Shown here: one piece after another, positions 25,196 to 33,351 of the stretch
Layout of the letters: each line of letters starts with the position of its first letter
Numbering within the stretch: the stretch's first letter is position 1
Assembly (NCBI GenBank): GCA_046546095.1
Contig: JBKGYK010000012.1
Location: forward strand, 1-52,515
Direction: 5' to 3'
DNA from: JAQIBY01 sp046546095
Lineage (GTDB): Bacteria > Bacteroidota > Bacteroidia > Bacteroidales > ML635J-15
Length of the DNA: 52,515 nucleotides
Made by a program: the position numbers and the translations under genes
The notes under the pieces: model-generated
Database searches by the model: none
What the model was told of the DNA's origin: nothing
The model's input: the letters and a program-made list of their open reading frames with translations, nothing else

Positions 25196-26848
25196 ATGAA
25201 AATATCACTTGCCCAGCTGAATTACAAAATCGGTGATTTCGAGTTGAATGTTTCCAAAATAACCTCGGCAATAAATGAAGCAAAAGCTCAAAAAAGTGAT
25301 CTTATTGTATTCTCAGAGTTGGCTGTGTGCGGTTATATTCCACACGACCTGCTGGAGCAAAAAGATTTTATCAGCAGGGCAGAAAACAGCCTCAAACAAA
25401 TTGCCCAACATGCAAAGGGAATTGCTGTACTAATTGGTACACCCCGCATCAACAACAGCGAAACAGGAAAAAAACTGTACAATGCAGCTGTATTCATTGA
25501 AAACGGAGAAATAAAACAGGAATTTCGAAAAACCCTATTGCCAACCTATGACATTTTTGATGATTACAGATATTTTGAACCAAACAGAGAATTTGACCTG
25601 CTTGAATTTAAAGGAAAGAAAATTGCAGTAACCATCTGTGAAGACTTGTGGGATAAGCAGGAGGCTATGTATTCATTTGCAAAAGAACGCCAATACGGTA
25701 TATCCCCACTGTCAGAACTCAGCAAAAAAAATCCTGATTTTGTCATCAATATCGCAGGTTCTCCCTTTTCCTACAATCAGGAAAACTTACGCCGCAACAT
25801 TTTAATCAACAATGCCCGGGACTATAATCTTCCTCTTGTTTATGTCAATCAGATAGGAGGAAACACAGAGTTGATTTATGATGGCGGATCCAGGGTATTG
25901 AACAGTAAAGGAGAAATCATCAAACAGTTGCCGCATTTTGAAGAAGCGGTAGACAGCATTGACATTGAAGATTTCAACAAACGAAACACTACCGTTTTAT
26001 CTGAGACATCCAGAATTGAAAAAATGTACGATGCCCTGGTGCTTGGAGTCAGGGATTATTTTTCAAAATCCGGATTCAGATCAGCAGTGCTAGGCCTTTC
26101 CGGAGGCATAGATTCTGCCCTGACCGCAGCCATAGTAGCCGATGCAATTGGCGGTGAAAACACGTACGGAATACTCATGCCTTCACAGTACAGTAGCTCA
26201 CATTCTGTTGAAGACGCCGAAAAACTGGCGCATAACCTCAACATGCCCAATCATACAGTTCCCATCAAATCAGGATTTGAAACAATCAAATCCAGCCTTG
26301 CAGACATGTTTGCCGCTAAAACAGAGGATGTAACCGAAGAAAACATACAAGCCCGGCTGCGGGGATTGATACTGATGGCCGCATCAAACAAATTCGGGCA
26401 CATGCTGGTGAATACATCCAACAAAAGCGAGGCTGCAGTTGGCTACACCACATTGTACGGTGACATGAACGGAGGATTGTCGGTACTAGGGGATGTATAT
26501 AAATCCGATGTTTTTGAAATGGCAAAATTTGTAAACAGAAACAAAATACTCATCCCTGAAAACAGCATCAATAAACCACCATCGGCTGAACTAAGACCCG
26601 GGCAAAAAGACGAGGACAGCCTGCCCCCTTATGATATTCTCGACGGAATTCTATTTGCCTATATTGAAAAGAAAAAATCAGCTTCAGAAATTATCGACGC
26701 CGGTTTTTCTGCTGATACAGTGAAAAAAGTTCTGTCAATGGTAAATATGAATGAGTATAAACGGTTTCAGGCTCCTCCTGTCCTTCGGGTTTCTTCAAAA
26801 GCTTTTGGATTTGGACGCAGAATGCCACTTGTCGCATGTTATTGGTAG
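25196..26848 (+). CDS. nadE: Glutamine-dependent NAD+ synthetase
   Basis: This 550-residue protein makes NAD+ from deamido-NAD+, ATP and glutamine. The N-terminal nitrilase-like glutaminase domain has the Glu-Lys-Cys triad at E41 (FSELAVCGY), K112 (EFRKTLLPTYD) and C148 (VTICEDLW). The C-terminal synthetase has the ATP pyrophosphatase loop SGGIDS (302-307) and then TSNKSEAAVGYTTLYGDMNG. The ATG at 25196 gives MKISLAQLNYKIGDF, the usual start. The upstream extension to 25130 runs through a terminator hairpin and is rejected. Because of that terminator it probably has its own promoter, though none is obvious. Confidence 0.97.
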   Translation: MKISLAQLNYKIGDFELNVSKITSAINEAKAQKSDLIVFSELAVCGYIPHDLLEQKDFISRAENSLKQIAQHAKGIAVLIGTPRINNSETGKKLYNAAVFIENGEIKQEFRKTLLPTYDIFDDYRYFEPNREFDLLEFKGKKIAVTICEDLWDKQEAMYSFAKERQYGISPLSELSKKNPDFVINIAGSPFSYNQENLRRNILINNARDYNLPLVYVNQIGGNTELIYDGGSRVLNSKGEIIKQLPHFEEAVDSIDIEDFNKRNTTVLSETSRIEKMYDALVLGVRDYFSKSGFRSAVLGLSGGIDSALTAAIVADAIGGENTYGILMPSQYSSSHSVEDAEKLAHNLNMPNHTVPIKSGFETIKSSLADMFAAKTEDVTEENIQARLRGLILMAASNKFGHMLVNTSNKSEAAVGYTTLYGDMNGGLSVLGDVYKSDVFEMAKFVNRNKILIPENSINKPPSAELRPGQKDEDSLPPYDILDGILFAYIEKKKSASEIIDAGFSADTVKKVLSMVNMNEYKRFQAPPVLRVSSKAFGFGRRMPLVACYW

Positions 26849-26883
26849 AAACAATCATGATGCAGCAATAATAATCATGGGAT

Positions 26884-26915
26884 TTTGAGATTTCTTTTTA
26901 AAATGTTTATATTTG
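26884..26915 (+). promoter_or_regulatory. Consensus Bacteroidota promoter for the acidic lipoprotein gene
   Basis: TTTG (26884-26887) and TATATTTG (26908-26915) are separated by 20 bases. Both elements match the -33 TTTG and -7 TAnnTTTG consensus, making this one of the best promoters in the window. The start codon is at 26957. Confidence 0.75.
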
Positions 26916-26956
26916 TCACAATAGGTAATCAATATTTAATAACTAAAACTAATATC

Positions 26957-27352
26957 ATGAAAAAAATTGCTGTTTTATTAAGCCTCGTCGCTTTTGTTTT
27001 TGCTTTCACTGCTTGTGGCGGCCCAAAAGATGACGCAAAGAAAATGATGGACAAACAAGAAGACCTCATCAAAATGCAACAAAAAGCTGCCAAAGATGGT
27101 GAGCTTGATGAAAAAGAAATTGACAATATTGTCAACGAATTTAAAGCTTTCATGGATTACTCCGCTGAACTCGAAGAAAAATACAAAGAAGACTCAGCAG
27201 GTAATGCAGAACTCACCGCTGAACTCGAGAAGCTTCAGAAAGAAATGGAAGGTGAATACGATGACCTGGACATGTCCGACGTTGAAGGTTATGACAAACT
27301 CAACGAAAAAATGTTTGAAGTCATGTTCGCTGAAGAAGAAGAAGAAGAATAA
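26957..27352 (+). CDS. Small acidic lipoprotein of unknown function
   Basis: The ATG at 26957 gives a clear lipoprotein signal peptide (MKKIAVLLSLVAFVFAFTAC) with Cys20 as the lipidation site. The mature part, about 110 residues, is highly charged and probably coiled-coil or helical (DKQEDLIKMQQKAAKDGELD, then ELTAELEKLQKEMEGEYDDL) and ends in six glutamates. I do not recognise a family. It has a consensus promoter and a strong terminator of its own, so it is a single-gene unit and probably well expressed. Location: periplasmic face of the inner or outer membrane. The upstream in-frame start at 26885 falls within the promoter and is rejected. Confidence 0.78.
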   Translation: MKKIAVLLSLVAFVFAFTACGGPKDDAKKMMDKQEDLIKMQQKAAKDGELDEKEIDNIVNEFKAFMDYSAELEEKYKEDSAGNAELTAELEKLQKEMEGEYDDLDMSDVEGYDKLNEKMFEVMFAEEEEEE

Positions 27353-27372
27353 GACATCCTTTTATGTCAAAG

Positions 27373-27405
27373 AAAGCTATCTGCATGTCAGATAGCTTTT
27401 TTTTT
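27373..27405 (+). terminator. Strong intrinsic terminator
   Basis: AAAGCTATCTG (27373-27383) pairs perfectly with CAGATAGCTTT (27389-27399) around a 5-base loop. A run of nine T residues begins within the stem end. It closes the lipoprotein gene. Confidence 0.92.
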
Positions 27406-27475
27406 GCCGTTAAAATCCGGTTAAAATCAAAAATGTTTTCTCCGGTTAACAAATAATCTGTACTTTTATTTTATT

Positions 27476-28720
27476 ATGTTGATCATCCGACTGCTAAAAG
27501 AGAGCATCAGTTTTGCCTGGCAATCACTGAAATCAAACAAGCTGCGAACAGTACTATCATTGTCCGGCATTACCATTGGTATTTTTGCCATGATTTCAGT
27601 TTTTACGGTGATTGATTCCCTTGAGCGTGAGATCCGGAACTCTGTTTCAGAGCTGGGTGATGATGTAATATATGTACAGAAATGGCCATGGGAGTTTTCA
27701 CAGAATTATCCATGGTGGAAATACCTGAAACGTCCGGTGCCTGACATGGATGAATATCAGGCCATAAAAGAGCGTGCAAAGCACATCAGGTCATGCACCT
27801 TTATGGCAAGCACGAGCCAGACCATTAGCAGAAAAGACCTTTCAACAAACAATACCGGTGTGCTGATAGCCACACATGACTATAAAGACAACAGGGCTTT
27901 TGATATTGACCGGGGAAGATATTTTACTGCTTCGGAGGCTTTCAGGGGACAAAACCTGGCCATCATCGGCTCCGGGGTTTCCAGTGATATTTTTCCTCAT
28001 ACCGACCCCCTTGGCAAGGAAATCAAAATCAACGGCAACAAAGTCAGGGTTATCGGGGTATTTAGACAAGAAGGCAAAAACATGATGTCCAGCAGCCATG
28101 ATGAGCTTGTCCTGCTCATGGCAAATTATGGAAAACGCATCTATGATATTGACAGCGAAAACCTGAACCCAATGATTATGGTAAGTGCCGCAGAAGGTAG
28201 CAGTATAGAACAGATCAATGATGAACTTGAGATCATCATGCGCTCGGAACGCAGGCTTAGCCCATTGGAAGAGGCTGATTTCGCACTAAATCGCGCAAGC
28301 ATGATTTCTCAGGGAATTGATAAAATATTTTCAACCATTGACATTGCCGGTATCATCATCGGAGGATTTGCCATTTTGGTGGGTGGCTTTGGCATTGCAA
28401 ACATTATGTTTGTTTCAGTAAAAGAACGTACCCGCATCATTGGCATACAAAAAGCCATAGGTGCAAGAAACGGTTTTATTCTGACACAGTTTTTATTTGA
28501 AGCCATTGTTTTGTCCCTTATGGGTGGGATATTCGGTCTTATTATGATCTGGATTGGCACAATAATCGGCAGTGAAGTCAGCGGGTTTACACTGGCATTG
28601 AGCTTTAAGAACATTGTGACCGGCTTATTGATAAGCGGTGGCATAGGTATACTGTCGGGCTACTGGCCGGCCAGACAAGCTGCACGGCTTGATCCGGTCA
28701 TTGCCATCGGCAAATTCTAA
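27476..28720 (+). CDS. MacB/FtsX-type ABC transporter permease
   Basis: This 414-residue protein has the MacB-like permease plan. One transmembrane segment lies near 22-44 (LRTVLSLSGITIGIFAMISV), followed by a periplasmic MacB core domain (about 50-275) and three transmembrane helices (about 285-310, 330-360 and 375-400) forming the FtsX domain. KAIGARNGFILTQFLFEAIV is the usual coupling-helix region. It would act as a mechanotransmission-type transporter with an ATPase partner, but no ATPase or membrane-fusion gene adjoins it. The stop overlaps the convergent mgtE stop by 4 bases. Confidence 0.9.
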   Translation: MLIIRLLKESISFAWQSLKSNKLRTVLSLSGITIGIFAMISVFTVIDSLEREIRNSVSELGDDVIYVQKWPWEFSQNYPWWKYLKRPVPDMDEYQAIKERAKHIRSCTFMASTSQTISRKDLSTNNTGVLIATHDYKDNRAFDIDRGRYFTASEAFRGQNLAIIGSGVSSDIFPHTDPLGKEIKINGNKVRVIGVFRQEGKNMMSSSHDELVLLMANYGKRIYDIDSENLNPMIMVSAAEGSSIEQINDELEIIMRSERRLSPLEEADFALNRASMISQGIDKIFSTIDIAGIIIGGFAILVGGFGIANIMFVSVKERTRIIGIQKAIGARNGFILTQFLFEAIVLSLMGGIFGLIMIWIGTIIGSEVSGFTLALSFKNIVTGLLISGGIGILSGYWPARQAARLDPVIAIGKF

Positions 28721-30075
28721 ACCATATTAAAAATAAATCTGGCCAGCATCAGGTAAATACCCAGACCCATGATATCGTTAAAGGTAGTGATAAATGGACC
28801 TGTTGCCAGTGCCGGATCTATCTTAAAACGTTCCAGCATCAGTGGCACAATTGCTCCAAACATGGTAGCAAAGATAATCACAATCAGCAGGGCAATACTT
28901 ACCGATAATGTCAGGGCAAAAGATTCCGAAAATATCAGGTTGTAAGAGAAAATCAATGAAGCACAGATAAGGCCATTGAGTATCCCCACTGACATCTCCT
29001 TCAGAATTCTCCGTGAGGTCCGGCGCATATCAAGCGTGCCACCGGCCAGGCCCTGTACAATAATGGCCGAACTTTGCACACCTGCATTACCGCCCATGGC
29101 AGCAATCAGGGGTAGAAACAAAGCAATGCCGGCAAATTTGGCAAGGTCTCCTTCATAATATCCAATCACCAATGCACCAAGAATACCACCGAAAAGACCA
29201 ATCAGCAGCCAGGGAATTCTGGATTTTACCTGTGTCCAGGTATTGTCTGTGGGTTCTACGTCATGAGTAATACCGGAAATCAACTGATAATCCCGCTCTG
29301 CCTCTTCACGAATCACATCCACAACATCATCAATGGTAATGCGACCGACCAACCTGCCGATACTGTCAACCACAGGTAAGGCCACCAGGTCATATTTCTC
29401 CATCATAAGTGCCACTTCCTCAGAATTGGTGTCGGTATTCACTGTCATGATATCCGGTTCAACCAAATCTTTTACTTTACTGGTGGTTGGTTTAAACAAG
29501 AGATTTTTGAGAGAAACGACGCCAAGCAATTTTTTGTTATCATCCACAACATAGAGGTAGTATATCTCATCCATTTCCTGCGCCTGATCTCTGAGCTCTC
29601 CCAGGGCTTCCTTAACCGAAAGGTTTTCATTGATGGCAATCAATTCTTTTGCCATCAGGCCACCGGCAGTATTGCCTTCGAAATTCAGCAAATCAACAAT
29701 ATCTCCGGCCTGCTCATTGTCTTTGACATAATGCAGCACCTCCTCACGCTTATCATCAGTCATCTCCTGAATGATATCTGCTGCATCATCAGAATCCATG
29801 TTTTCAATAAACTGATGTGCAATCAACTCACTGGGAATAACTTTCAGGAACCGTCTACGTTGTTCTTCTTCAAGCTCAACAAGAACATCAGAAGCAATTT
29901 TGGGATCAAGCAAAAGGTAAGTGAACCTAGCCTCTTCCACAGTCAGGTCATCATAAATTGCTGCAATATCCGCAGGATGCAGTGAATCCAGAAGCTCCAG
30001 TACTTTTTCTTCGTTCTGGTTTGCAATATGAGCCTTCAGCTCATCTATGAATTCCTGAGTAATTTCAAATTGCAT
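28717..30075 (-). CDS. mgtE: MgtE-family magnesium transporter
   Basis: This 452-residue protein has the full MgtE layout. A helical N-domain (about 1-130, LHPADIAAIYDDL, VIPSELIAHQFIENM) precedes two CBS domains (about 135-255, including IDDVVDVIREEAERD) and five transmembrane helices from about 285 (WLLIGLFGGILGALVIGYYE, MGGNAGVQSSAIIVQGLA, ITTFNDIMGLGIYL). The N and CBS domains sense intracellular Mg2+ and close the channel. The start codon overlaps the rsmA stop by one base (TGATG), so translation is coupled to rsmA. Confidence 0.95.
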   Translation of the reverse strand: MQFEITQEFIDELKAHIANQNEEKVLELLDSLHPADIAAIYDDLTVEEARFTYLLLDPKIASDVLVELEEEQRRRFLKVIPSELIAHQFIENMDSDDAADIIQEMTDDKREEVLHYVKDNEQAGDIVDLLNFEGNTAGGLMAKELIAINENLSVKEALGELRDQAQEMDEIYYLYVVDDNKKLLGVVSLKNLLFKPTTSKVKDLVEPDIMTVNTDTNSEEVALMMEKYDLVALPVVDSIGRLVGRITIDDVVDVIREEAERDYQLISGITHDVEPTDNTWTQVKSRIPWLLIGLFGGILGALVIGYYEGDLAKFAGIALFLPLIAAMGGNAGVQSSAIIVQGLAGGTLDMRRTSRRILKEMSVGILNGLICASLIFSYNLIFSESFALTLSVSIALLIVIIFATMFGAIVPLMLERFKIDPALATGPFITTFNDIMGLGIYLMLARFIFNMV

Positions 30076-30857
30076 CAGCTATGCATCTTTTTGCCTATGG
30101 CATTACTAATCTCAATAAAATCGTTGACACTGCACTGTTCCGGTCGCAGTTTCAACCACGCTTCAGAACCTTCGGCACTTTCAGACAAAGGTAATAAAAT
30201 ACTCTTTAATGAATTACGCAAAGTTTTTCTTCTTTGATTAAAGGCAGCTTTCACAACACGACGAAACAAAACGGGATCATCAGGGGATTTTTTGTGAGGG
30301 TTCCGCACCAGCCTGATAACACCGGATTGCACTTTTGGCGGTGGAAAAAACGACCCTTCCCCTACCTTGAATAAATACCGCACATCATAATATGCCTGCA
30401 TCAGGACACTAAGTATTCCATATTCTTTGCTGCCATGCCCTGATGCTATTCGTCGTGCAACCTCTTTTTGCAGCATAAACACAGCCTCACTGATTTTGTT
30501 GCGCTTGTCAAGAACAGCAAACATTACCGGACTGGAAATATTGTAAGGCAGATTACTAATCAGGCAAATTTTATCTCCCGGGATGTCATCAAGGTTAAGT
30601 TGCAAAAAATCTTTATATATCAATTTTTTTTCCAGCACAGGGAACTTCTCTGTAAGATAATCACAGGCTTCCTGATCTGTTTCCACGGCATAAAAATCAT
30701 CGAATCGCTCTATCAGAATCGAAGTCAGGATGCCTTTTCCCGGCCCGATTTCAAGAACAGGCAGAGATTTTGGATTATCCAGGGCATCACATATCCTTTT
30801 TGCAATTCCCGGATCGGTCAGAAAGTGCTGACCCAGTTGTTTTTTGGGTTTAACCAT
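30075..30857 (-). CDS. rsmA: 16S rRNA dimethyladenosine transferase RsmA/KsgA
   Basis: RsmA dimethylates two adjacent adenines near the 3' end of 16S rRNA as a late check on 30S assembly. The 260-residue protein starts MVKPKKQLGQHFLTDPGIAK. It has the S-adenosylmethionine loop VLEIGPGKGILTS (about 35-47), motif IV NLPYNISSPV (about 106-115) and the C-terminal helical part FNQRRKTLRNSLK. It is co-transcribed with mgtE. The intergenic region to the divergent YbhN-like gene is only 14 bases if that gene starts at its upstream ATG, or 77 bases with the GTG start preferred here. Confidence 0.97.
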   Translation of the reverse strand: MVKPKKQLGQHFLTDPGIAKRICDALDNPKSLPVLEIGPGKGILTSILIERFDDFYAVETDQEACDYLTEKFPVLEKKLIYKDFLQLNLDDIPGDKICLISNLPYNISSPVMFAVLDKRNKISEAVFMLQKEVARRIASGHGSKEYGILSVLMQAYYDVRYLFKVGEGSFFPPPKVQSGVIRLVRNPHKKSPDDPVLFRRVVKAAFNQRRKTLRNSLKSILLPLSESAEGSEAWLKLRPEQCSVNDFIEISNAIGKKMHS

Positions 30858-30908
30858 AACAGACAGTTATTATGGCCGAAATGTACAAAATAGATCTGAA
30901 ATATTATC

Positions 30909-30916
30909 TATATTTG
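30909..30916 (+). promoter_or_regulatory. Promoter -7 box for the YbhN-GNAT-GT2 cluster
   Basis: TATATTTG is an exact TAnnTTTG match. It lies inside the longest reading of the YbhN-like gene but 19 bases before its GTG at 30935, which argues for the GTG start. Confidence 0.5.
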
Positions 30917-30934
30917 CCGCAAAGCAATTTTGAA

Positions 30935-31933
30935 GTGAATAAGAGAATACAAAATATACTTAAGTTCTTTGTCTTCCTTGGCATTGGTGCTGTACTTTTA
31001 TGGCTGGTATACAAAGACCAGGACATTGGCGACCTGTTTGCCAGGATGCGAAATATCCGTTGGATATGGTTTGTTCCCGCTTTGGCAATAGCTCTGTTAA
31101 GTCATGTCAGCCGGGCGATGCGCTGGAACCTTTTGCTCGAGTCTATGGGGAATTACAAGCCCCGCTTAAGCAATACATTTTTTGCTGTAATGACCATGTA
31201 TTTTGTCAACCTTGCAATCCCTCGTCTGGGCGAAGTTACCCGAAGTGGCATTGTTTCCCGCTATGATAAGTTGCCGTTCTCCAAAGTACTGGGCACCATG
31301 GTTACGGAAAGAGCTACAGATATTATCATGCTGTTGCTGATCACCATTGTTGTAATGATTACCAAAGGCAGCGAAGTCACAAACTTCATCATGAACAATC
31401 CAGGGTTTAAGGAAAACCTGCATTTCCTTTTTTCACCGGTTTTCTGGATAATTTTTGTCCTTGTCTCTTTGGCTGTTTTGTTTCTATTGTACTCTGTTGC
31501 CAAAGGAAAACTGGATAATTACAAGGTATTTAAGAAGACCGGTAATTTCCTGAGAAACTTTTTTTCAGGCATAAAAGCAGTATTGCGTCTTCGTAATCCC
31601 TGGAAATATATTGGTCACTCTTTATTTATTTTTCTCGCTTACTTTTTAATGCTTTATTTATGCTTCCCTGCTTTTGATGGCATGGAGAATATTGACATTT
31701 TTGCTGCTCTGACGATTTTTGCTGCAGGCAGTTTTGGTATGGTGGCACCAGCTCCCAACGGCATGGGTGCCTGGCACTTCATGACCATCCAAACCCTCTT
31801 GATTTTCGGTGTGCTTGAAGCAGATGCAAAACTCTTTGCACTGGTTGTACACGGCCTGCAAACCATTATGCTCGTGGTAGTTGGGCTGATTTCGGTCATC
31901 GGGCTACCTCTGATCAACCGCAACCGCCTGTAA
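30935..31933 (+). CDS. YbhN/UPF0104-type integral membrane protein, first copy
   Basis: This is a polytopic membrane protein of the family that includes the flippase half of MprF (lysylphosphatidylglycerol synthase transmembrane region). About seven or eight hydrophobic segments are visible, with family motifs VNLAIPRLGEVTRSGIVSRY (about 88-107) and MVAPAPNGMGAWHFM. I chose the GTG at 30935 because family members start NKRIQNILKFF-like here and a -7 box lies just upstream. The ATG at 30872 would add 21 residues and leave only 14 bases for two divergent promoters. The likely role is lipid or isoprenoid-linked substrate movement across the inner membrane; the substrate is unknown. A paralogue follows immediately. 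Confidence 0.85.
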   Translation: MNKRIQNILKFFVFLGIGAVLLWLVYKDQDIGDLFARMRNIRWIWFVPALAIALLSHVSRAMRWNLLLESMGNYKPRLSNTFFAVMTMYFVNLAIPRLGEVTRSGIVSRYDKLPFSKVLGTMVTERATDIIMLLLITIVVMITKGSEVTNFIMNNPGFKENLHFLFSPVFWIIFVLVSLAVLFLLYSVAKGKLDNYKVFKKTGNFLRNFFSGIKAVLRLRNPWKYIGHSLFIFLAYFLMLYLCFPAFDGMENIDIFAALTIFAAGSFGMVAPAPNGMGAWHFMTIQTLLIFGVLEADAKLFALVVHGLQTIMLVVVGLISVIGLPLINRNRL

Positions 31934-31936
31934 TGC

Positions 31937-32917
31937 ATGTGGAACAAAAAAACCAAAGACCGGCTTCTTAAACTTCTGATTCTGGCAGGAGCCTGGGCGC
32001 TGGTTTGGTACCAGTTCTCACGCTCACAGGATAAAAATGATGTTCTGGAGATGCTCACCGGTATCCCCCGGGAAAATTTGATTTATTTATTTTCGATTCT
32101 CCTGCTAATGCTGCTGAACTGGACAATTGAAGCCGTAAAATGGAAATATCTGGCCGGAAAACTTCAGCCCTTTGGATTTTGGAAAGCCCTCCGGTCTGTT
32201 ATTAGCGGTGTCAGTATCGGCATGTTTACACCCAATCGAACAGGGGAGTTTGCCGGCAGGATCGTGTACCTCAGGCATGAAAACAGGGCAGAAGGTGCTG
32301 TACTAAGTATGATTGGCAGCTTTTCTCAGTTTTTCACAACCATTTTTGTGGGGATTCCTGCCCTGATTCTTTATTTGCTTGTGTTTTCACACGAGGGTGT
32401 CATTTCCGGCCGGCTAAGCATTTCTGTCATGCTTTCTGTTGTAACTTCCCTTGTTTTGATGATATTGTATTTCCGTCTTGATCTGGTGTACAAATTTCTA
32501 CGCAGATTTTCCCGTATAGAAAAGCACAAAGAAAAAATCAGGCATTTGAAAACCACCAGCCGCAGGGATTTGCTCTTTTTACTAGGACTAAGCATACTCA
32601 GATATTCTGTATTTATTCTGCAATTTTATCTTATTTGTATTATGTTTGGATTAAATATCGCATTCTGGCAAGTGTTCCTGGGAGCAGCCAATTTGTATTT
32701 TCTGATGAGTTTGCTGCCTGTATTTACCCTTGGAGAGCCAGGCCTCAGGGGCAGCCTTACAGGAATTTTTTTCCAGGCATTTACACTGCAGATTGCAGGT
32801 ATTATTTCGGCCTCTGTTTTGCTGTGGATTATCAATGTATTATTGGTAGCACTTGCAGGTGCCATATTTTTACTAACACAAAAAATTTTGAACTATGAGA
32901 GTAAGACCAGCAGTTAG
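31937..32917 (+). CDS. YbhN/UPF0104-type integral membrane protein, second copy
   Basis: This 326-residue polytopic protein begins 3 bases after the first YbhN-like gene. It shows the same overall topology and an equivalent of the family motif, IGMFTPNRTGEFAGRIVYLR (about 93-112). Later helices include VFLGAANLYFLMSLLPVFTL. Sequence between the two copies is clearly diverged, so they may form a heterodimer or act on different substrates. Its last 23 bases overlap the GNAT gene, indicating translational coupling. Function is inferred from family only. Confidence 0.78.
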   Translation: MWNKKTKDRLLKLLILAGAWALVWYQFSRSQDKNDVLEMLTGIPRENLIYLFSILLLMLLNWTIEAVKWKYLAGKLQPFGFWKALRSVISGVSIGMFTPNRTGEFAGRIVYLRHENRAEGAVLSMIGSFSQFFTTIFVGIPALILYLLVFSHEGVISGRLSISVMLSVVTSLVLMILYFRLDLVYKFLRRFSRIEKHKEKIRHLKTTSRRDLLFLLGLSILRYSVFILQFYLICIMFGLNIAFWQVFLGAANLYFLMSLLPVFTLGEPGLRGSLTGIFFQAFTLQIAGIISASVLLWIINVLLVALAGAIFLLTQKILNYESKTSS

Positions 32918-33347
32918 TGCAGACATCAACAGCCTGATAGAATTCCAAATGGCCATGGCCCAGGAAACCGAGGGCATTTCGCTTGATAAAAAGGTTGTAA
33001 AAAACGGCATCACATCCGTACTCAACGATATTCAGAAAGCCCGCTATTTTGTTGCAGAAATGGACAAGGAAATCATTGGCTGCTTTATGGTTACGCCCGA
33101 GTGGAGCGACTGGCGTGCCGGCTACTTTATCTGGCTGCAATCTGTCTATGTCAAGCCTGCCCATCGTGGTAAAGGTGTTTTTGTTAAAATGTATGATTAT
33201 CTGAAAGATGTGGTGAAAAACAACAGCGATTACCGTGGCATACGTTTGTACGTTGATAAGAACAATGAAACAGCACTGGCTGTGTACAAAAAAGCTGGAA
33301 TGAATCCTACAAATTACGAATTGCTGGAATGGTCAAAAACTGACTGA
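32895..33347 (+). CDS. GNAT-family acetyltransferase
   Basis: This 150-residue protein has the GNAT fold: an N-terminal strand and helix (MRVRPAVSADINSLIEFQMA), a central strand YFIWLQSVYVKPAHRGKGVF that includes the acetyl-CoA pyrophosphate loop (R/Q-x-x-G-x-G/A, here HRGKG), and the C-terminal NETALAVYKKAGM. It transfers an acyl group from acyl-CoA to an amine. The substrate is not predictable. It overlaps the second YbhN-like gene by 23 bases and is followed by a membrane glycosyltransferase after 4 bases, so it probably acts in the same envelope pathway. MprF also pairs a GNAT-fold domain with this type of membrane domain, but this is a smaller, single GNAT protein. Confidence 0.9.
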   Translation: MRVRPAVSADINSLIEFQMAMAQETEGISLDKKVVKNGITSVLNDIQKARYFVAEMDKEIIGCFMVTPEWSDWRAGYFIWLQSVYVKPAHRGKGVFVKMYDYLKDVVKNNSDYRGIRLYVDKNNETALAVYKKAGMNPTNYELLEWSKTD

Positions 33348-33351
33348 TGCC

